The notes: generated by a model from the sequence alone, not told the origin. A DNA stretch of 64,000 nucleotides from Hyphomicrobiales bacterium (GCA_900471485.1 UCEU01000013.1:1-64000), one strand, 5' to 3'. Counted from the first letter of the stretch, positions 52,604 through 63,261 are shown. Numbers and translations are program-made.

Positions 52604-54553
52604 ATGATCCGGCGGCTTCTTGGCCTTTGCTTTGCACTGTTCCTGATGGCTGCGGCGGGCCCGTCGCTCGCGGCCGAGATCATCAACTCCTACGTCTCCG
52701 AGATCGTGCTGGAAAAGAACGGCACGATGACGGTGTCGGAGACGATCACCGTCAATGCCGAGGGCAACCAGATCCGCCGCGGCATCTTTCGTGATTTTCC
52801 GCTGACCCTGAAGAATGTCGATGGCCGCACCATCCGCGTCGATTTCGACGTCGTCTCGGTCAAGCGCGATGGCCATGACGAACCCTGGCGCACGGAAACC
52901 ATCACCAACGGCGTGCGCATTTATGCCGGCTCCGCCGATGTGATGCTGGACTACGGCCGCCACCAATATGTCTTCACCTACCGCACCGGCCGGCAAATCC
53001 GTTATTTCGACGATCACGACGAGCTCTACTGGAACGTCACCGGCAACGGCTGGATCTTCCCGATCCTCTCGGTCCAGGCAAACGTCACGCTTCCCCAGGG
53101 CGTCAACGCGACCGACACCGTCTTCTTCACCGGCCCGCAAGGATCGACTGAGGAAAACGCCCGCGCCAGCGTCAGCGGCAGCCGCGTCAGCTTCGCGACC
53201 ACCGAGCCGCTCGGCACGAACGAGGGGCTGACCATCGCCATCAAGATGCCGAAGGGCTCGATCGATCCGCCATCCGGCAGTGAGGCGAACCGCTGGTGGC
53301 TGAGCGACAACCGCGACTACCTCATCGGCTTCGGCGGCCTCATCCTGGTTTTCCTCTATTACACCCGCTCCTGGCTGAAGGTCGGTCGAGACCCCCAGCG
53401 CGGTGTCGTCGTCCCGCGCTGGGATGCGCCCGATGGCATCTCGCCGGCGCTGGTCAACTACATCGACAATCGCGGCTTTTCCGGTCAGGGCTGGACCGCG
53501 CTTTCGGCCACTGCGCTCAATCTCGCGGTGCGCGGCTTTGTGGTGCTTGAGGACCTGAAGAACTCCATCATCATTCGTCGCACCGACAAGCCCGTCACGG
53601 GCGCGAAGCTGGAAGCGGGCGAGGCGAGCCTGCTCAACGCAGTCGGCGCCAAGGGTTCGCTCACCATCGACAAGTCCAATGGCGAACGCGTCAAGTCCAT
53701 GGGCGAGAAGTTCCGCTCCGCCATCGAGCGCGAGCATCGCGGCAAGTACTACAATTCCAACGCCGGCTACACCATCGGCGGCGTTGTCCTCAGCGTCGTC
53801 TGCCTGCTCGCGCTCTTCGTCTTCGGCTCGCTGGAGCCGGATACGATCGTGCTGATGGTGGTGCCGATCGTGGTTGCCGTCTTCATCTCCGTCTTCGTCG
53901 GCGGTTTTGCGAAGTCGCTCCGCCCCGGAAAGCCGCTTGGCAGCAAGATCATGGCGGTGGTTTCGATCGCCATCGCGGTCTTCGTCGGCTTCAGCATGTT
54001 CGCGACGCTGCTCATGTCCTTGCTCTCGTCGCTTATGGAGATCCACGAAACGCCGATGCTCTTCGCCGTCGGCGGCATCGTCCTCCTCAACATCCTCTAT
54101 GTCTTCATCATGGGGGCGCCGACGCCGCTCGGCTCGAAGATGATGGATAGTATCGATGGCCTGCGGCAATATCTGACGCTGGCCGAAAAGGATCGGATGA
54201 ACATGGCCGGCGTCCCGGAGATGTCGCCGCAGCATTTCGAAAAGCTGCTGCCTTATGCGGTGGCGCTTGGAGTCGAGAAACCCTGGAGCCGCACCTTCGA
54301 GATCTGGCTTGCCGCGGCTGCCGCCGGTGTTGCGGGTGCCGCCGCCTATCAGCCCGGCTGGTACTCCGGCAATTTTGGCAGTGGCAACTTCTCCGACCGC
54401 ATCGGCGGCTTTTCCTCCTCGATGGCCTCGACCATCGCCTCGACGTTGCCGAGCCCACCCCCCAGCTCCTCGTCCGGCTTCAGCAGCAGCGGCGGCGGCG
54501 GTGGCGGCTTCTCCGGCGGTGGCGGTGGCGGCGGCGGTGGAGGCGGCTGGTAG
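52604..54553 (+). CDS. DUF2207 membrane protein
   Basis: This 649-residue protein has a signal peptide ([20 protein letters not shown]) and a periplasmic DUF2207 domain ([20 protein letters not shown]). One membrane helix follows near residue 240 ([20 protein letters not shown]), then further paired helices around 395-500, and a Ser-Gly-rich C-terminal tail ending in a run of glycines. Such proteins accompany LemA and are thought to form an inner-membrane complex of unknown role. The ATG at 52604 follows GGGGGAATGAG. The Gly tail of about 20 residues is a low-complexity feature of the family. Confidence 0.87.
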   Translation: MIRRLLGLCFALFLMAAAGPSLAAEIINSYVSEIVLEKNGTMTVSETITVNAEGNQIRRGIFRDFPLTLKNVDGRTIRVDFDVVSVKRDGHDEPWRTETITNGVRIYAGSADVMLDYGRHQYVFTYRTGRQIRYFDDHDELYWNVTGNGWIFPILSVQANVTLPQGVNATDTVFFTGPQGSTEENARASVSGSRVSFATTEPLGTNEGLTIAIKMPKGSIDPPSGSEANRWWLSDNRDYLIGFGGLILVFLYYTRSWLKVGRDPQRGVVVPRWDAPDGISPALVNYIDNRGFSGQGWTALSATALNLAVRGFVVLEDLKNSIIIRRTDKPVTGAKLEAGEASLLNAVGAKGSLTIDKSNGERVKSMGEKFRSAIEREHRGKYYNSNAGYTIGGVVLSVVCLLALFVFGSLEPDTIVLMVVPIVVAVFISVFVGGFAKSLRPGKPLGSKIMAVVSIAIAVFVGFSMFATLLMSLLSSLMEIHETPMLFAVGGIVLLNILYVFIMGAPTPLGSKMMDSIDGLRQYLTLAEKDRMNMAGVPEMSPQHFEKLLPYAVALGVEKPWSRTFEIWLAAAAAGVAGAAAYQPGWYSGNFGSGNFSDRIGGFSSSMASTIASTLPSPPPSSSSGFSSSGGGGGGFSGGGGGGGGGGGW

Positions 54554-54618
54554 CCTTTGAGCTTGACCTTTCGCCGCTCTGCCCTTAACCGCCACTCACA
54601 AACTGGAAAGGGACGGGC

Positions 54619-55890
54619 ATGAAGGTTCTGTTGATCGGATCGGGCGGACGCGAGCACGCATTGGCCTGGAAGCTGGCGCAATCGCCCGAACTCACCAAGC
54701 TCTATGCCGCCCCCGGCAATCCAGGCATCGCCGAGCATGCGACGCTCGTCCCCGTCAACACCGAGGATAACGACGCCGTCGTATCCTTCTGCAAGGACAA
54801 CGCGATCGACTTCGTCGTCGTCGGCCCGGAAGCCCCGCTGGTGGCGGGCGTTGCCGATCGTCTGCGCGCCGAGGGCTTCGCCGTTTTCGGTCCCTCTGCC
54901 GCCGCAGCCCAGCTCGAGGGCTCCAAGGGTTTCACAAAGGATATCTGCGCCCGCTACGATATCCCGACCGGCGCCTACCAGCGTTTCAACAATGCCCCCA
55001 AGGCCAAGGCCTATATCCGCGAGCAGGGCGCCCCGATCGTCGTCAAGGCCGATGGTCTTGCAGCCGGCAAGGGCGTGACTGTTGCGATGACAATCGATGA
55101 GGCGCTTGCCGCCGTCGACGATTGCTTCGAGGGCGCGTTTGGCGCTGCTGGTGCCGAAGTCGTGGTCGAGGCCTATCTCGATGGCGAAGAGGCAAGCTTC
55201 TTCTGTTTGAGCGACGGCAAGCACGCATTGGCGCTCGCCACCGCCCAGGATCACAAGCGGGTAGGCGAGGGCGATACCGGCCCGAACACCGGCGGCATGG
55301 GCGCCTATTCTCCGGCTCCCGTCATGACGCCTGAGATGGTCGAGCGCACGATGAAGGAGATCATTGAGCCCACGATGCGCGGCATGGCCGAGAGCGGCTA
55401 TCCCTTCTCCGGCGTCTTCTTCGCCGGCCTGATGATCACCAAGAAGGGCCCGGAGCTGATCGAATACAACGTCCGCTTCGGCGATCCCGAATGCCAGGTG
55501 TTGATGATGCGCCTGAAGAGCGATCTGCTGCCGATCCTCTACGCGACCGCTACCGGCACTCTGGACAAGGTCACCGCCGAATGGAGCGATGATCCGGCCC
55601 TGACCGTCGTCATGGCGTCCAAGGGCTACCCGGGCTCCTACGACAAGAACACGCCGATCAAGTCCATCCCCGAAGCCGGCGAGGGCGCCAAGGTGTTTCA
55701 TGCCGGCACAGCCTTGAAGGATGGCGCGCTCGTCGCCACAGGCGGCCGTGTCCTGAACGTCACCGCGACAGGCAAGACGGTCGGCGAGGCCCAGGCCCGC
55801 GCCTATGCCCTGCTGGACAAGGTGGAATGGGACAACGGCTTTTGCCGTCGCGATATCGGCTGGCAGGCGATCAAGCGCGAAAAAGCGTAA
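54619..55890 (+). CDS. purD: Phosphoribosylamine-glycine ligase
   Basis: PurD joins phosphoribosylamine and glycine in purine synthesis. The 423-residue ATP-grasp enzyme begins [20 protein letters not shown] and contains [20 protein letters not shown] (ATP-grasp Lys and Gly-rich loop), [20 protein letters not shown] and [16 protein letters not shown] (metal-binding). Length and motifs are normal. The ATG at 54619 follows GGAAAGGGA. Confidence 0.96.
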   Translation: MKVLLIGSGGREHALAWKLAQSPELTKLYAAPGNPGIAEHATLVPVNTEDNDAVVSFCKDNAIDFVVVGPEAPLVAGVADRLRAEGFAVFGPSAAAAQLEGSKGFTKDICARYDIPTGAYQRFNNAPKAKAYIREQGAPIVVKADGLAAGKGVTVAMTIDEALAAVDDCFEGAFGAAGAEVVVEAYLDGEEASFFCLSDGKHALALATAQDHKRVGEGDTGPNTGGMGAYSPAPVMTPEMVERTMKEIIEPTMRGMAESGYPFSGVFFAGLMITKKGPELIEYNVRFGDPECQVLMMRLKSDLLPILYATATGTLDKVTAEWSDDPALTVVMASKGYPGSYDKNTPIKSIPEAGEGAKVFHAGTALKDGALVATGGRVLNVTATGKTVGEAQARAYALLDKVEWDNGFCRRDIGWQAIKREKA

Positions 55891-55996
55891 GTGCCAGCCG
55901 AAATCGGGTCAGTTCCCTAAATTTTTACCCTTTCCCCTGACGGGATGGAAATAAAGCTGCGTTAAACCTGTGCCCAAGGTGAGACGGAGTGGTTCC

Positions 55997-56464
55997 ATGC
56001 GTCAGGTATTTCTGGGTGTCGTTATCGCATTCGCGGCGTGTTCCGCTGCCTCGGCATCCTCGATCGAGGTGATCGGCAAGAGTGCGCCGGTCGATAGCGG
56101 CAGCATCATCACCACCACCTGCCAGACCTGCCCGCCGCTTGCCGTGATCGAGCGCAAGAAGGATTACAACGTTCCCTCCCTGCCGCAGGGCGAACTGCAG
56201 TCGTCGCAGGTCCGCGACATCGGCGGCGAGAAGAAGCTTTATCGCACCGAAGGCTGGATGGGCGGCTCGCCGATCGTCTTCGTGACCAAGGCGCCGATCG
56301 CAACCATGACGGCATCTACCCCTGTCATGGACGGCATCGACCGGACCGAGACGACCTCGGTGGTCATCGGCAGCGGCGCAAGGCCCGTGGCGGCCGGCAT
56401 GACCGGCCAGGCGCCGGAACAAAAGGCGCCGCTTGACGTTTCTACCTTCAAGCTTCGGCAGTAA
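55997..56464 (+). CDS. Exported HPE1-like protein (rhizobial)
   Basis: This 155-residue protein has a signal peptide (MRQVFLGVVIAFAACSAASA) and then SIEVIGKSAPVDSGSIITTT, CQTCPPL (CXXC) and KLYRTEGWMGGSPIVFVTKA. From memory these patches resemble the plant virulence effector HPE1-like family annotated in Agrobacterium and Rhizobium; I cannot run the comparison. It is probably periplasmic or secreted, with the CXXC able to form a disulfide. The ATG at 55997 follows GGAG. A strong terminator lies 65 bp after the stop. Confidence 0.65.
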   Translation: MRQVFLGVVIAFAACSAASASSIEVIGKSAPVDSGSIITTTCQTCPPLAVIERKKDYNVPSLPQGELQSSQVRDIGGEKKLYRTEGWMGGSPIVFVTKAPIATMTASTPVMDGIDRTETTSVVIGSGARPVAAGMTGQAPEQKAPLDVSTFKLRQ

Positions 56465-56776
56465 GCTTCAAAGTTCCCTGCCCCATCCGCCCAGGTTTCT
56501 GGTCGGTCGGGTTCCACCCAAGGTGGATAAAATGCGTCCCTGAAGAGAAGCAGGGGCGCATTTTTCTTTTTTGTTCAAGAACAATGTCCCGAATTACGCA
56601 TCACACGAACATCTAGATCGTGGTTAAACCTTTCTTAGAGGAAACCTACCATTTCTAGCCTCGACCGGTAGCCGCATGTCGATTTCGCAGCAGTAGCAGC
56701 GGGTGGCCAATCAGCCCTCGCATACGTGGTAGGACGCCACGCCGGATATCTCAACCGAGCTCTGTTGCGAGGCACA
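56465..56776. other. Gene-free interval before the chemoreceptor gene
   Basis: No protein gene is supported. The first part holds the terminator at 56529-56568; the second part is the likely promoter and leader region of the chemoreceptor, A/T-rich around 56570-56640, ending in CGAGG before the ATG at 56777. Confidence 0.6.
56529..56568 (+). terminator. Rho-independent terminator after the HPE1-like gene
   Basis: AAAATGCGTCCCTG pairs with CAGGGGCGCATTTT (one G-U) around an eight-base loop, giving a 14-pair stem followed by a T-rich run (TCTTTTTT). It ends the HPE1-like transcript. Confidence 0.88.
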
Positions 56777-58594
56777 ATGAAGAATTTGAAGATTTCCCGG
56801 CAGCTTTCGCTGCTGGTCGCGGGATTGATGGTGGCGTTTTGCATCGCTTCCTACCTGCAGATCAGCGCATCCACCACCGCGATCTACAACGAGCGCTACG
56901 ACATGCTGCGCACCCAGGCGGAATCCGGTATTTCGCTGATGCAGCAGTATTACGACCGCGAGAAGTCGGGCGAACTCACGCATGATCAGGCGCAGGCGCA
57001 GGCCTTCAAGGCGCTCAGCAACCTTCGCTTCGAGCCGGATGGTTACTTTATCGGCTATGACTACGACGTGGTTCTTCGCGTTCACTACGACAGCAGCAAG
57101 CTCAACAAGAGCAGCAAGGGCGTGCCTGATAGTCAGGGCAAGATGTATCGCGACGAGATCGTCAAGGTCGGCAAGGCCGGCGGCGGCATCGTCGATTTCT
57201 ACGGTCCGAAGCCCGGACAGCCGGCGGACGTGCTGGTGCGCAAGAGCGTCTACGCCAAGGCCTTCGAACCCTGGCAGATCGCCATCGCCACTGGCGTCTA
57301 CCTCGATGATCTCGATGCCGAGGTGCGCTCGACCATCCTGAAAGCGATTTCGGCCGGCATCGTCGTCCTGCTCTTCGGTACCGCCGCCGCGGTCTACGTC
57401 GTGCGCAGCATTTCGACGCCGCTCACCCGCATCCACGACGCCCTGCGCGCCGTTGCCGACGAGAATGTCACTGTCACCATTCCGCACGCCGAGATGAACA
57501 ACGAAATCGGCATGATGGCGAAGGCAACGCAGGCATTGCAGGAAAAGGTGCGTGAGCGCCATGCCATGTCCGAGCGCGAAACGGCCCAGCAGATGGCGCT
57601 CGACGGCGAACGCGAAAACAGCCAGCGCCTGCAACGCGACGAAGCTGCCGCGCAGACCCACGTCGTCACCACCATCGGCACGGCGCTGGAGCAGATCGCC
57701 CGCGGCGACCTCACCGTACGTTGCGCCGATCTCGGCCAGAAATACGTCGCCTTGCGCGACAACTTCAACGACGCCCTGTCGCATCTCGAAGCGGCCATGG
57801 CCAAGGTCAGCTCCAAGGGCGGCGACATCGCCGTCAGCAAGGAAGAGATCCGTCGCGCCTCCAACGATCTGTCGCAGCGCACCGAGCGCCAGGCCGCCAG
57901 CCTGGAGGAAACCTCGGCCGCTCTCGACGAGCTCACCGTGGCGGTGCGCCAGACCGCAGAAGGCGCGCACGAGGCAAGCAAGCGCGTCCAGGAAGTCAGC
58001 TCCGAGGCCACCCGCAGCGACCAGGTCGTCACTCAGGCGATCGAGGCGATGAGCGGCATCGAGAACTCGTCCAATGAGATCGGCAAGATCATCGGCGTCA
58101 TCGACGACATCGCTTTCCAGACGAACCTCCTGGCGCTGAACGCCGGTGTCGAGGCTGCCCGCGCAGGTGAATCCGGCAAGGGCTTTGCCGTCGTCGCCCA
58201 GGAAGTTCGCGAACTCGCGCAGCGCTCGGCCGCCGCGGCCAAGGAGATCAAGGACCAGATCGCCCGTTCGTCGGGTCAGGTCGACCACGGTGTCCGCCTC
58301 GTCGGCGAAGCCGGTTCCGCGCTGAAGCGCATCTCCGACCAGATCAAGTCGGCGAGCGAGATTGTCTCCAAGATCGCCCACAGCGCCTCCGAGCAGGATA
58401 CAACACTGCGCTCGATTTCGTCCTCGATGAACCAGCTCGATGCCGCCACCCAGCAGAACGCAGCCATGGCCGAAGAGACCACGGCATCGGCGGAATCGCT
58501 CGCCAGCGACACCGACGAACTGCTGAACCTCATCCACGGCTTCCGCGTCGGCTCCGGCCACCAGGCCCCGATGCAGACCCGCCGCGCGGCCTGA
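56777..58594 (+). CDS. Methyl-accepting chemotaxis protein with single Cache sensor
   Basis: This 605-residue chemoreceptor has a first membrane helix ([20 protein letters not shown]) and a periplasmic sCache_2-like sensor domain of about 140 residues ([20 protein letters not shown]). A second helix lies near residue 190-215 ([20 protein letters not shown]), followed by HAMP and the cytoplasmic coiled coil with the highly conserved tip [20 protein letters not shown]. No C-terminal NWETF-type CheR-docking pentapeptide is present. It signals through CheA/CheW; the ligand is unknown, though related Cache receptors bind small organic acids. Confidence 0.92.
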   Translation: MKNLKISRQLSLLVAGLMVAFCIASYLQISASTTAIYNERYDMLRTQAESGISLMQQYYDREKSGELTHDQAQAQAFKALSNLRFEPDGYFIGYDYDVVLRVHYDSSKLNKSSKGVPDSQGKMYRDEIVKVGKAGGGIVDFYGPKPGQPADVLVRKSVYAKAFEPWQIAIATGVYLDDLDAEVRSTILKAISAGIVVLLFGTAAAVYVVRSISTPLTRIHDALRAVADENVTVTIPHAEMNNEIGMMAKATQALQEKVRERHAMSERETAQQMALDGERENSQRLQRDEAAAQTHVVTTIGTALEQIARGDLTVRCADLGQKYVALRDNFNDALSHLEAAMAKVSSKGGDIAVSKEEIRRASNDLSQRTERQAASLEETSAALDELTVAVRQTAEGAHEASKRVQEVSSEATRSDQVVTQAIEAMSGIENSSNEIGKIIGVIDDIAFQTNLLALNAGVEAARAGESGKGFAVVAQEVRELAQRSAAAAKEIKDQIARSSGQVDHGVRLVGEAGSALKRISDQIKSASEIVSKIAHSASEQDTTLRSISSSMNQLDAATQQNAAMAEETTASAESLASDTDELLNLIHGFRVGSGHQAPMQTRRAA

Positions 58595-58618
58595 GGCCGG
58601 GCAGGGCAGCGACAAGGA

Positions 58619-58648
58619 CAGCCGCCGGAGCGATCCGGCGGCTGTTTG
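58619..58648 (+). terminator. Rho-independent terminator after the chemoreceptor gene
   Basis: CAGCCGCCGG-AGCGAT-CCGGCGGCTG is a perfect ten-pair stem with a six-base loop, followed by TTTGCGTTT. It lies 24 bp past the stop. The stem faces the minus-strand antitoxin-like gene from the other side, so it may also act as its terminator. Confidence 0.82.
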
Positions 58649-58654
58649 CGTTTC

Positions 58655-58918
58655 CTACTTTCGAGTTGATTTCATCGGAGCGATCAGCTCGTCGCCCGCA
58701 TCGGGCTCCGTATCCGGAACGCCGTCCAGGATGGCAAGCGCTGCCTCCACATCGCCGCGCTCTGCGCGCTTCTTCAACCCCATGATCGCGCGCCGATGCC
58801 CGATCCCGTCGGCGATGAATGCCGAAAACAGCTGGTTCAGCGACACGTTGTCCTCGGCCGCCGCGCGCTTTGCCTCCTCCATCACGTGGTCGGCTATTCT
58901 GAGAGGATAGCTACTCAT
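58655..58918 (-). CDS. HicB/RHH-type antitoxin paired with a PIN toxin
   Basis: This 87-residue protein reads YPLRIADHVMEEAKRAAAED, then NVSLNQLFSAFIADGIGHRR, the ribbon-helix-helix pattern of HicB- or CopG-like antitoxins, with an acidic C-terminal tail (GVPDTEPDAGDELIAPMK) that could neutralise a basic toxin surface. The ATG at 58918 overlaps the PIN gene stop at 58915 by 4 bp, so translation of the pair is coupled. The antitoxin is the downstream gene, the reverse of the more common order. Confidence 0.72.
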   Translation of the reverse strand: MSSYPLRIADHVMEEAKRAAAEDNVSLNQLFSAFIADGIGHRRAIMGLKKRAERGDVEAALAILDGVPDTEPDAGDELIAPMKSTRK

Positions 58919-59352
58919 CTTGTCTGTCTCCTTCCCGCGAACTCCGCGATAAACGCTCCGGCGCTGACAGCCGATATTCCAAAGGCTTTCACGGCGGGAT
59001 GTCGAAAATGCCTGTCGTTGCTGACGATAAACGTGGCACCTGCCGCCAACGTGCACTCGATGTAGATGTCGTCCTTGGCGTCCGCGAGGAATGGCCTGAA
59101 GCGGAACCATGGCGAGATGAGGTGGGCCCGGCTGAACACCGCATCAAGCAGGATGTCGATTTTCTCCTCGCTAAGCCAGGGATTCACGCCGAGGATACCG
59201 GGTCGTTTCAGAACGTCTGCGTATTCCAGCGCTATGGCCGGCGAAACGGCAAACGCGACATTTCCAGCAAGCATTTCGCGCAAAACCTGGTGGGATGCGC
59301 CACGCGATGACCGCACAGCCGACAGCAGGACATTTGCATCAACGACGATCAT
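58915..59352 (-). CDS. PIN-domain putative toxin
   Basis: This 145-residue PIN-fold protein opens MIVVDANVLLSAVRSSRGAS with the first acidic residue (VVDANV). Further acidic positions lie in YADVLKRPG, PFLADAKDDIYIECTLAAGA (DAKDD) and IVSNDRHF, which together fit the four-acidic PIN active site of the PIN-family toxin component. PIN toxins cleave RNA. It is the first gene of the pair, with the antitoxin overlapping its stop by 4 bp. The local promoter region overlaps the gap before DUF523. Confidence 0.78.
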   Translation of the reverse strand: MIVVDANVLLSAVRSSRGASHQVLREMLAGNVAFAVSPAIALEYADVLKRPGILGVNPWLSEEKIDILLDAVFSRAHLISPWFRFRPFLADAKDDIYIECTLAAGATFIVSNDRHFRHPAVKAFGISAVSAGAFIAEFAGRRQTR

Positions 59353-59401
59353 GAAGGCAGTATGATGTCTTATATGATATCATGTCAAGAAATTGGTGCG
59401 A

Positions 59402-59893
59402 TCATGCCTCGGCAACCAAAACCTCGATAAGCCGGTCGATCTCCCCGTCCGAATAGACCGCGATGCCCGCCCGCCGCAGCAGCGCCGCCGTCACGCCGGC
59501 CCCATCGCGTTTGCTGCCGCTAAACGAACCGTCATAGATGAAGCCGGAGCCGCAGGAAGGGCTGCCGTCGATCAGCAGGGCGTAGCGGCAACCGGTCTCC
59601 GTGGCGAGCTTCAGGGCGTTCTCCGCCGCGATCACGAAGGCATCCGTCAGGTCGCCGCCCGACACCTCGACGACGCGCGCCGTACCCTCAAGCACGTCCT
59701 CGCCTCCTGCACCATCGGCGATTTCCGCCGGCGGCCGCGGCACCGGCATGCCGGCCGACATCTCGGGGCAGATGGTCACCAGCCGCCCCTCCGCCCGCCA
59801 GCGTTCCAGCGCGGGATGCACGAGCGGCTTCGCCTTGCCGTCATAGCGAACGGCATGACCCATGAGGCAGGCGCTGACGAGAATCTTCTGCAT
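59402..59893 (-). CDS. DUF523 family protein (YbbK-like)
   Basis: This 163-residue protein begins MQKILVSACLMGHAVRYDGK, then TICPEMSAGMPVPRPPAEI and ALLIDGSPSCGSGFIYDGSF, the DUF523 signature with the conserved Cys residues (SACLMG, CPE, PSCG). The cysteines suggest metal or cluster binding, but no function is established. The ATG at 59893 starts the family's first strand. Confidence 0.85.
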   Translation of the reverse strand: MQKILVSACLMGHAVRYDGKAKPLVHPALERWRAEGRLVTICPEMSAGMPVPRPPAEIADGAGGEDVLEGTARVVEVSGGDLTDAFVIAAENALKLATETGCRYALLIDGSPSCGSGFIYDGSFSGSKRDGAGVTAALLRRAGIAVYSDGEIDRLIEVLVAEA

Positions 59894-60033
59894 GGGGTGG
59901 AATAGCGCGCCCGATGTGATAGTGCCAGCCTCAGGTGGCGGCGACGGATCGAGACTTTGCCAGTCGTCGCGTTTGAGCGAGTGGCACTGTTGAACATCGA
60001 ACACGCCAGACCTGAACAGCAATCGGATGCCGC

Positions 60034-60474
60034 ATGACCACGCTTGCAGCCTATGCCGGCCTTTTCGCCATCTCGCTGATCGCGGCCACCATCCTGCCCG
60101 CACAGTCGGAAGCCGGGCTCGTCGCGCTCATTCTCTCCGGGCAATATTCGACGCTGCTGCTGGTCGTGGTTGCCAGCCTCGGCAATATCCTCGGCTCGCT
60201 GGTCAACTGGCTGCTCGGCATCGGCATCGAGCGTTTTCGCGACAGGCGGTGGTTTCCGGTGGGGGAGGTGGCGCTCGATCGGGCGCAGCGTTGGTATCGG
60301 CGGTATGGGAAATGGTCGCTGCTGGCAAGCTGGTTGCCCATCGTCGGCGATCCCATCACCGTCGTCGCCGGCGTCATGCGGGAGCCGCTGCCGGTCTTTC
60401 TGCTTCTGGTGACGGTCGCCAAGACCGCGCGTTACGCGGTCCTGGCGGTGATCACCCTGGGCATCGTCGGCTGA
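60034..60474 (+). CDS. YqaA/DedA-related membrane protein
   Basis: This 146-residue inner-membrane protein has three to four hydrophobic segments. The re-entrant-loop style region reads ILPAQSEAGLVALILSGQYS and GNILGSLVNWLLGIG, and the central part ASWLPIVGDPITVVAGVMRE matches the YqaA (COG1238) branch of the DedA/SNARE-associated family. The family is linked to lipid or anion transport; the substrate of this member is not known. It is convergent with glyS and the two stops are immediately adjacent. Confidence 0.82.
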   Translation: MTTLAAYAGLFAISLIAATILPAQSEAGLVALILSGQYSTLLLVVVASLGNILGSLVNWLLGIGIERFRDRRWFPVGEVALDRAQRWYRRYGKWSLLASWLPIVGDPITVVAGVMREPLPVFLLLVTVAKTARYAVLAVITLGIVG

Positions 60475-62652
60475 TCAGCCGGCGATCTTCGAGAAGTCGG
60501 CGACGGTGCCGGTGGCTTCGCGGATGAGGCGCAGCAGCGCGAGGCGGTTGGCGCGGATCGCCGCGTCCTCGTCGTTGACGAGCACGTCGGTGAAGAAGCG
60601 GTCGACAGGCGCGCGCAGCGTCGAAAGTGCCGCCATCGCCGAGCGAAAATCTTCTTTCTCGATCGCGCCGGAAGCCTCGGCCGAAACCGTCTTGATCGCC
60701 GCGAAAAGCTCCTTCTCGGCGTCGAGCTTCAGAAGCGCGTCCGAAACGCCGTCGGCGACCACGGTGCCCTTCTTCTCCTCGGCGGCCAGCAGCTGCACGG
60801 CGCGCTTGGTGCCGGCGAGCAGGTTCTTGCCATCCTCGGAGCTGACGAAATGGGTCAGCGCCTCGACGCGCCGCGCGACCATGCGCAGGTCGTCGGTCTC
60901 GGGCGTCAGCACCGCGTCGATCAGGTCGTGGCGGGCGCCCTGGTCGCGTAGATAGACCTTCAGGCGGTCGTGGAAGAAGGACAAGAGGTCGAGCTGGCGC
61001 GACATGTCGTCGGCGGCAACCGTATTGCCGATATCCATGTCGATACGCGCCATGTGGCTGACGATGCGCGGCAGAAGCGTCAGGTGCACGCCGCGCTCCA
61101 GAATGATGCGGATGACGCCGAGCGCGGCGCGGCGCAGCGCGAAGGGATCCTTGGAGCCCGTCGGCTTCTCGTCGACGGCCCAGAAGCCGATCAGCGTGTC
61201 GAGCTTGTCGGCAAGCGCCACCGTGATCGCCACCTTGTCCTGCGGCAGCTGGTCGGATGGGCCCTGCGGCTTGTAATGCTCCTCGATCGCCGTCGAGACC
61301 ACGGCCTCTTCGCCCTGAAGAGCGGCATACTTGCGGCCCATCACGCCCTGCAGCTCGGGGAATTCGCCGACGGCTTCGGTGCGCAGGTCCGCCTTGGCGA
61401 GAACCACGGCGCGATCGACCAGCTTGTAGTCGGCACCGGCGGGGAAGGCGACCTTGGCGGCCATGGCGCGGATGCGCTCCACCCGCTCGCCCTGCGTGCC
61501 GAGCTTGGCATGGAAGGTGACGTTCAGCGCATCGAGCTTGGCCATGCGCTGGTCGAGCGGCTTCGCGAGATCAAGGCTGAACTTCTTGGCCGAAGCCTCC
61601 AGCGTCTCCAGATCCGGCAGATCACCCTGGTCGCGCTTCCAGAAGTGCAGCGCGTCGGAAAGACGGGCGCGGACGACCTTGCCGTTGCCGTGAATGATTT
61701 CCTTGCCGCCGTCCGTCGCTTCGATGTTCGATACGAGGATGAAATTGTTCGAAAGCGTCTCTTCACCCGGTTTGCGGGTGACGAAGCATTTCTGGTTGGT
61801 CTTGATCGTCAGCCGGATGATCTCGGACGGGATCGAGAGATAGGCTTCCTCGAAGCTTCCCAACAGCACCTGCGGCCATTCGACGAGGCCCGAGACCTCT
61901 TCCAGCAGGCCTTCGTCCTCGACTAGTTCGAGGCCGTTGGCGAATGCGACGTCGCGGGCGTCGTGCAGGATGATGTCCTTGCGGCGCTCGGCGTCCAGGA
62001 TGACCTTGGCCTTCTCAAGGCTCGCGACATAATCGTCGAAGCGCTTGACGGTGATCGCCTCGGGCGCATGGAAGCGGTGGCCGTAGGTGATGTTGGAGGC
62101 GACGATGCCGGAGATCTCGAACGGGATGACCGTCGTTTCCTCATGTTCGGTGCCAAAAAGGCAGACGATCGACTGCAGCGGTCGCACCCAGCGCAGCGAG
62201 CCCGGCTGCGACGAGGCCTTGCCCCAGCGCATCGGCTTCGGCCATGGGAAGTCGCGGATGATCGAAGGCATCACCTCGGCGATGATCTCCTCGGCGCTGC
62301 GGCCGGTCTTGGAGATGATCGCGACGTAGAAATCGCCCTTCTTTGGATCGCTCTGCACCTGCGCCTCGGAAATCGAGGCAAGCCCGGCGCCGCGCAGGAA
62401 GCCTTCGATCGCCTTTTCGTTGGCGTCGGTGCGCGGACCCTTGCGTTCCTCGCGCACATCGGCGGAGCGGGCAGTGAGGCCGCGGATATCGAGCGTCAGC
62501 CGGCGCGGCGTCCAGTATTCCCGCGCACCCTCATAGGAAAGTCCCGCCTCGACGAGCGCGTCGGTCACGAGCTTCCTGAGGTCGCCGGCAGCCTTGCGCT
62601 GCAGGCGGGCCGGGATCTCTTCGGAGCGGAGTTCTAACAGCAGATCGGGCAT
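60475..62652 (-). CDS. glyS: Glycyl-tRNA synthetase beta subunit
   Basis: This 725-residue beta subunit of heterotetrameric GlyRS begins [20 protein letters not shown] and continues through the beta-subunit-specific region with TKPxx-like patches ([40 protein letters not shown]) to the C-terminal anticodon-binding part. It works with GlyQ, encoded about 10 kb upstream on the opposite strand. Length is typical. The ATG at 62652 follows AAGGAAAG. Confidence 0.95.
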   Translation of the reverse strand: MPDLLLELRSEEIPARLQRKAAGDLRKLVTDALVEAGLSYEGAREYWTPRRLTLDIRGLTARSADVREERKGPRTDANEKAIEGFLRGAGLASISEAQVQSDPKKGDFYVAIISKTGRSAEEIIAEVMPSIIRDFPWPKPMRWGKASSQPGSLRWVRPLQSIVCLFGTEHEETTVIPFEISGIVASNITYGHRFHAPEAITVKRFDDYVASLEKAKVILDAERRKDIILHDARDVAFANGLELVEDEGLLEEVSGLVEWPQVLLGSFEEAYLSIPSEIIRLTIKTNQKCFVTRKPGEETLSNNFILVSNIEATDGGKEIIHGNGKVVRARLSDALHFWKRDQGDLPDLETLEASAKKFSLDLAKPLDQRMAKLDALNVTFHAKLGTQGERVERIRAMAAKVAFPAGADYKLVDRAVVLAKADLRTEAVGEFPELQGVMGRKYAALQGEEAVVSTAIEEHYKPQGPSDQLPQDKVAITVALADKLDTLIGFWAVDEKPTGSKDPFALRRAALGVIRIILERGVHLTLLPRIVSHMARIDMDIGNTVAADDMSRQLDLLSFFHDRLKVYLRDQGARHDLIDAVLTPETDDLRMVARRVEALTHFVSSEDGKNLLAGTKRAVQLLAAEEKKGTVVADGVSDALLKLDAEKELFAAIKTVSAEASGAIEKEDFRSAMAALSTLRAPVDRFFTDVLVNDEDAAIRANRLALLRLIREATGTVADFSKIAG

Positions 62653-62919
62653 GTCACTTTCCTTGCCTCCACGGGGAAGGCGCTACCTTGCGGGTCTGAA
62701 AACGGTCGCCTCTGCTAGCAAAGAATGGCGCAGGTTTACAAGCTGCAAAAGCGGGATGGAGCGGGCGGGGAGGGGATTTGGGTAACCGGAGTGCCTTTCG
62801 GCAGCCTTTGATGTTCGGAAACGGGCTCCGCCTCGGGGGCGAGTATCAATGTTGTCCATCGTCCCTTTGCTGACAGGAGGCCAGTGATGTAAGACAGGCA
62901 CCTGTCACAGGGGGCCGAG

Positions 62920-63261
62920 ATGCGAGAAGTCATTTTGTCGGTTGATCCAAACTACCTGCCTGCAGAAGGCGACCTTGATCGGGATATCTGGATCGTGACA
63001 TCGAACGCTAATCTGGCACTAGCTGATCTCCGGCGAAGAACGTCAGGGAGTAAATCTACGACAGTTTTCAATGATCTAGGCTCTCGCTTAGAGAATGCGT
63101 CGGCGATGTTGCCGACGGTTTTCGAGCATCACCCACAAGCGGCTGGAGTGATAATCCGAGGGCTCTCAGATCAAGAGAGCAAGCAGCTCATAGACGACTT
63201 GGCCCCTGAATGGTTTGGCACCGCCTTTGATAGCGAGGTTCAGTTTGGTCGGGGCCGATGA
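62920..63261 (+). CDS. Uncharacterised 113-residue protein
   Basis: The frame starts at an ATG preceded by GGGGCCGAG and reads MREVILSVDPNYLPAEGDLD, then RDIWIVTSNANLALADLRRR and GVIIRGLSDQESKQLIDDLA. I recognise no family. It is a soluble, mildly acidic protein without signal peptide or membrane segment. Base composition is clearly lower in GC than the flanking genes, so recent transfer is possible. It lies downstream of the divergent glyS. Confidence 0.55.
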   Translation: MREVILSVDPNYLPAEGDLDRDIWIVTSNANLALADLRRRTSGSKSTTVFNDLGSRLENASAMLPTVFEHHPQAAGVIIRGLSDQESKQLIDDLAPEWFGTAFDSEVQFGRGR

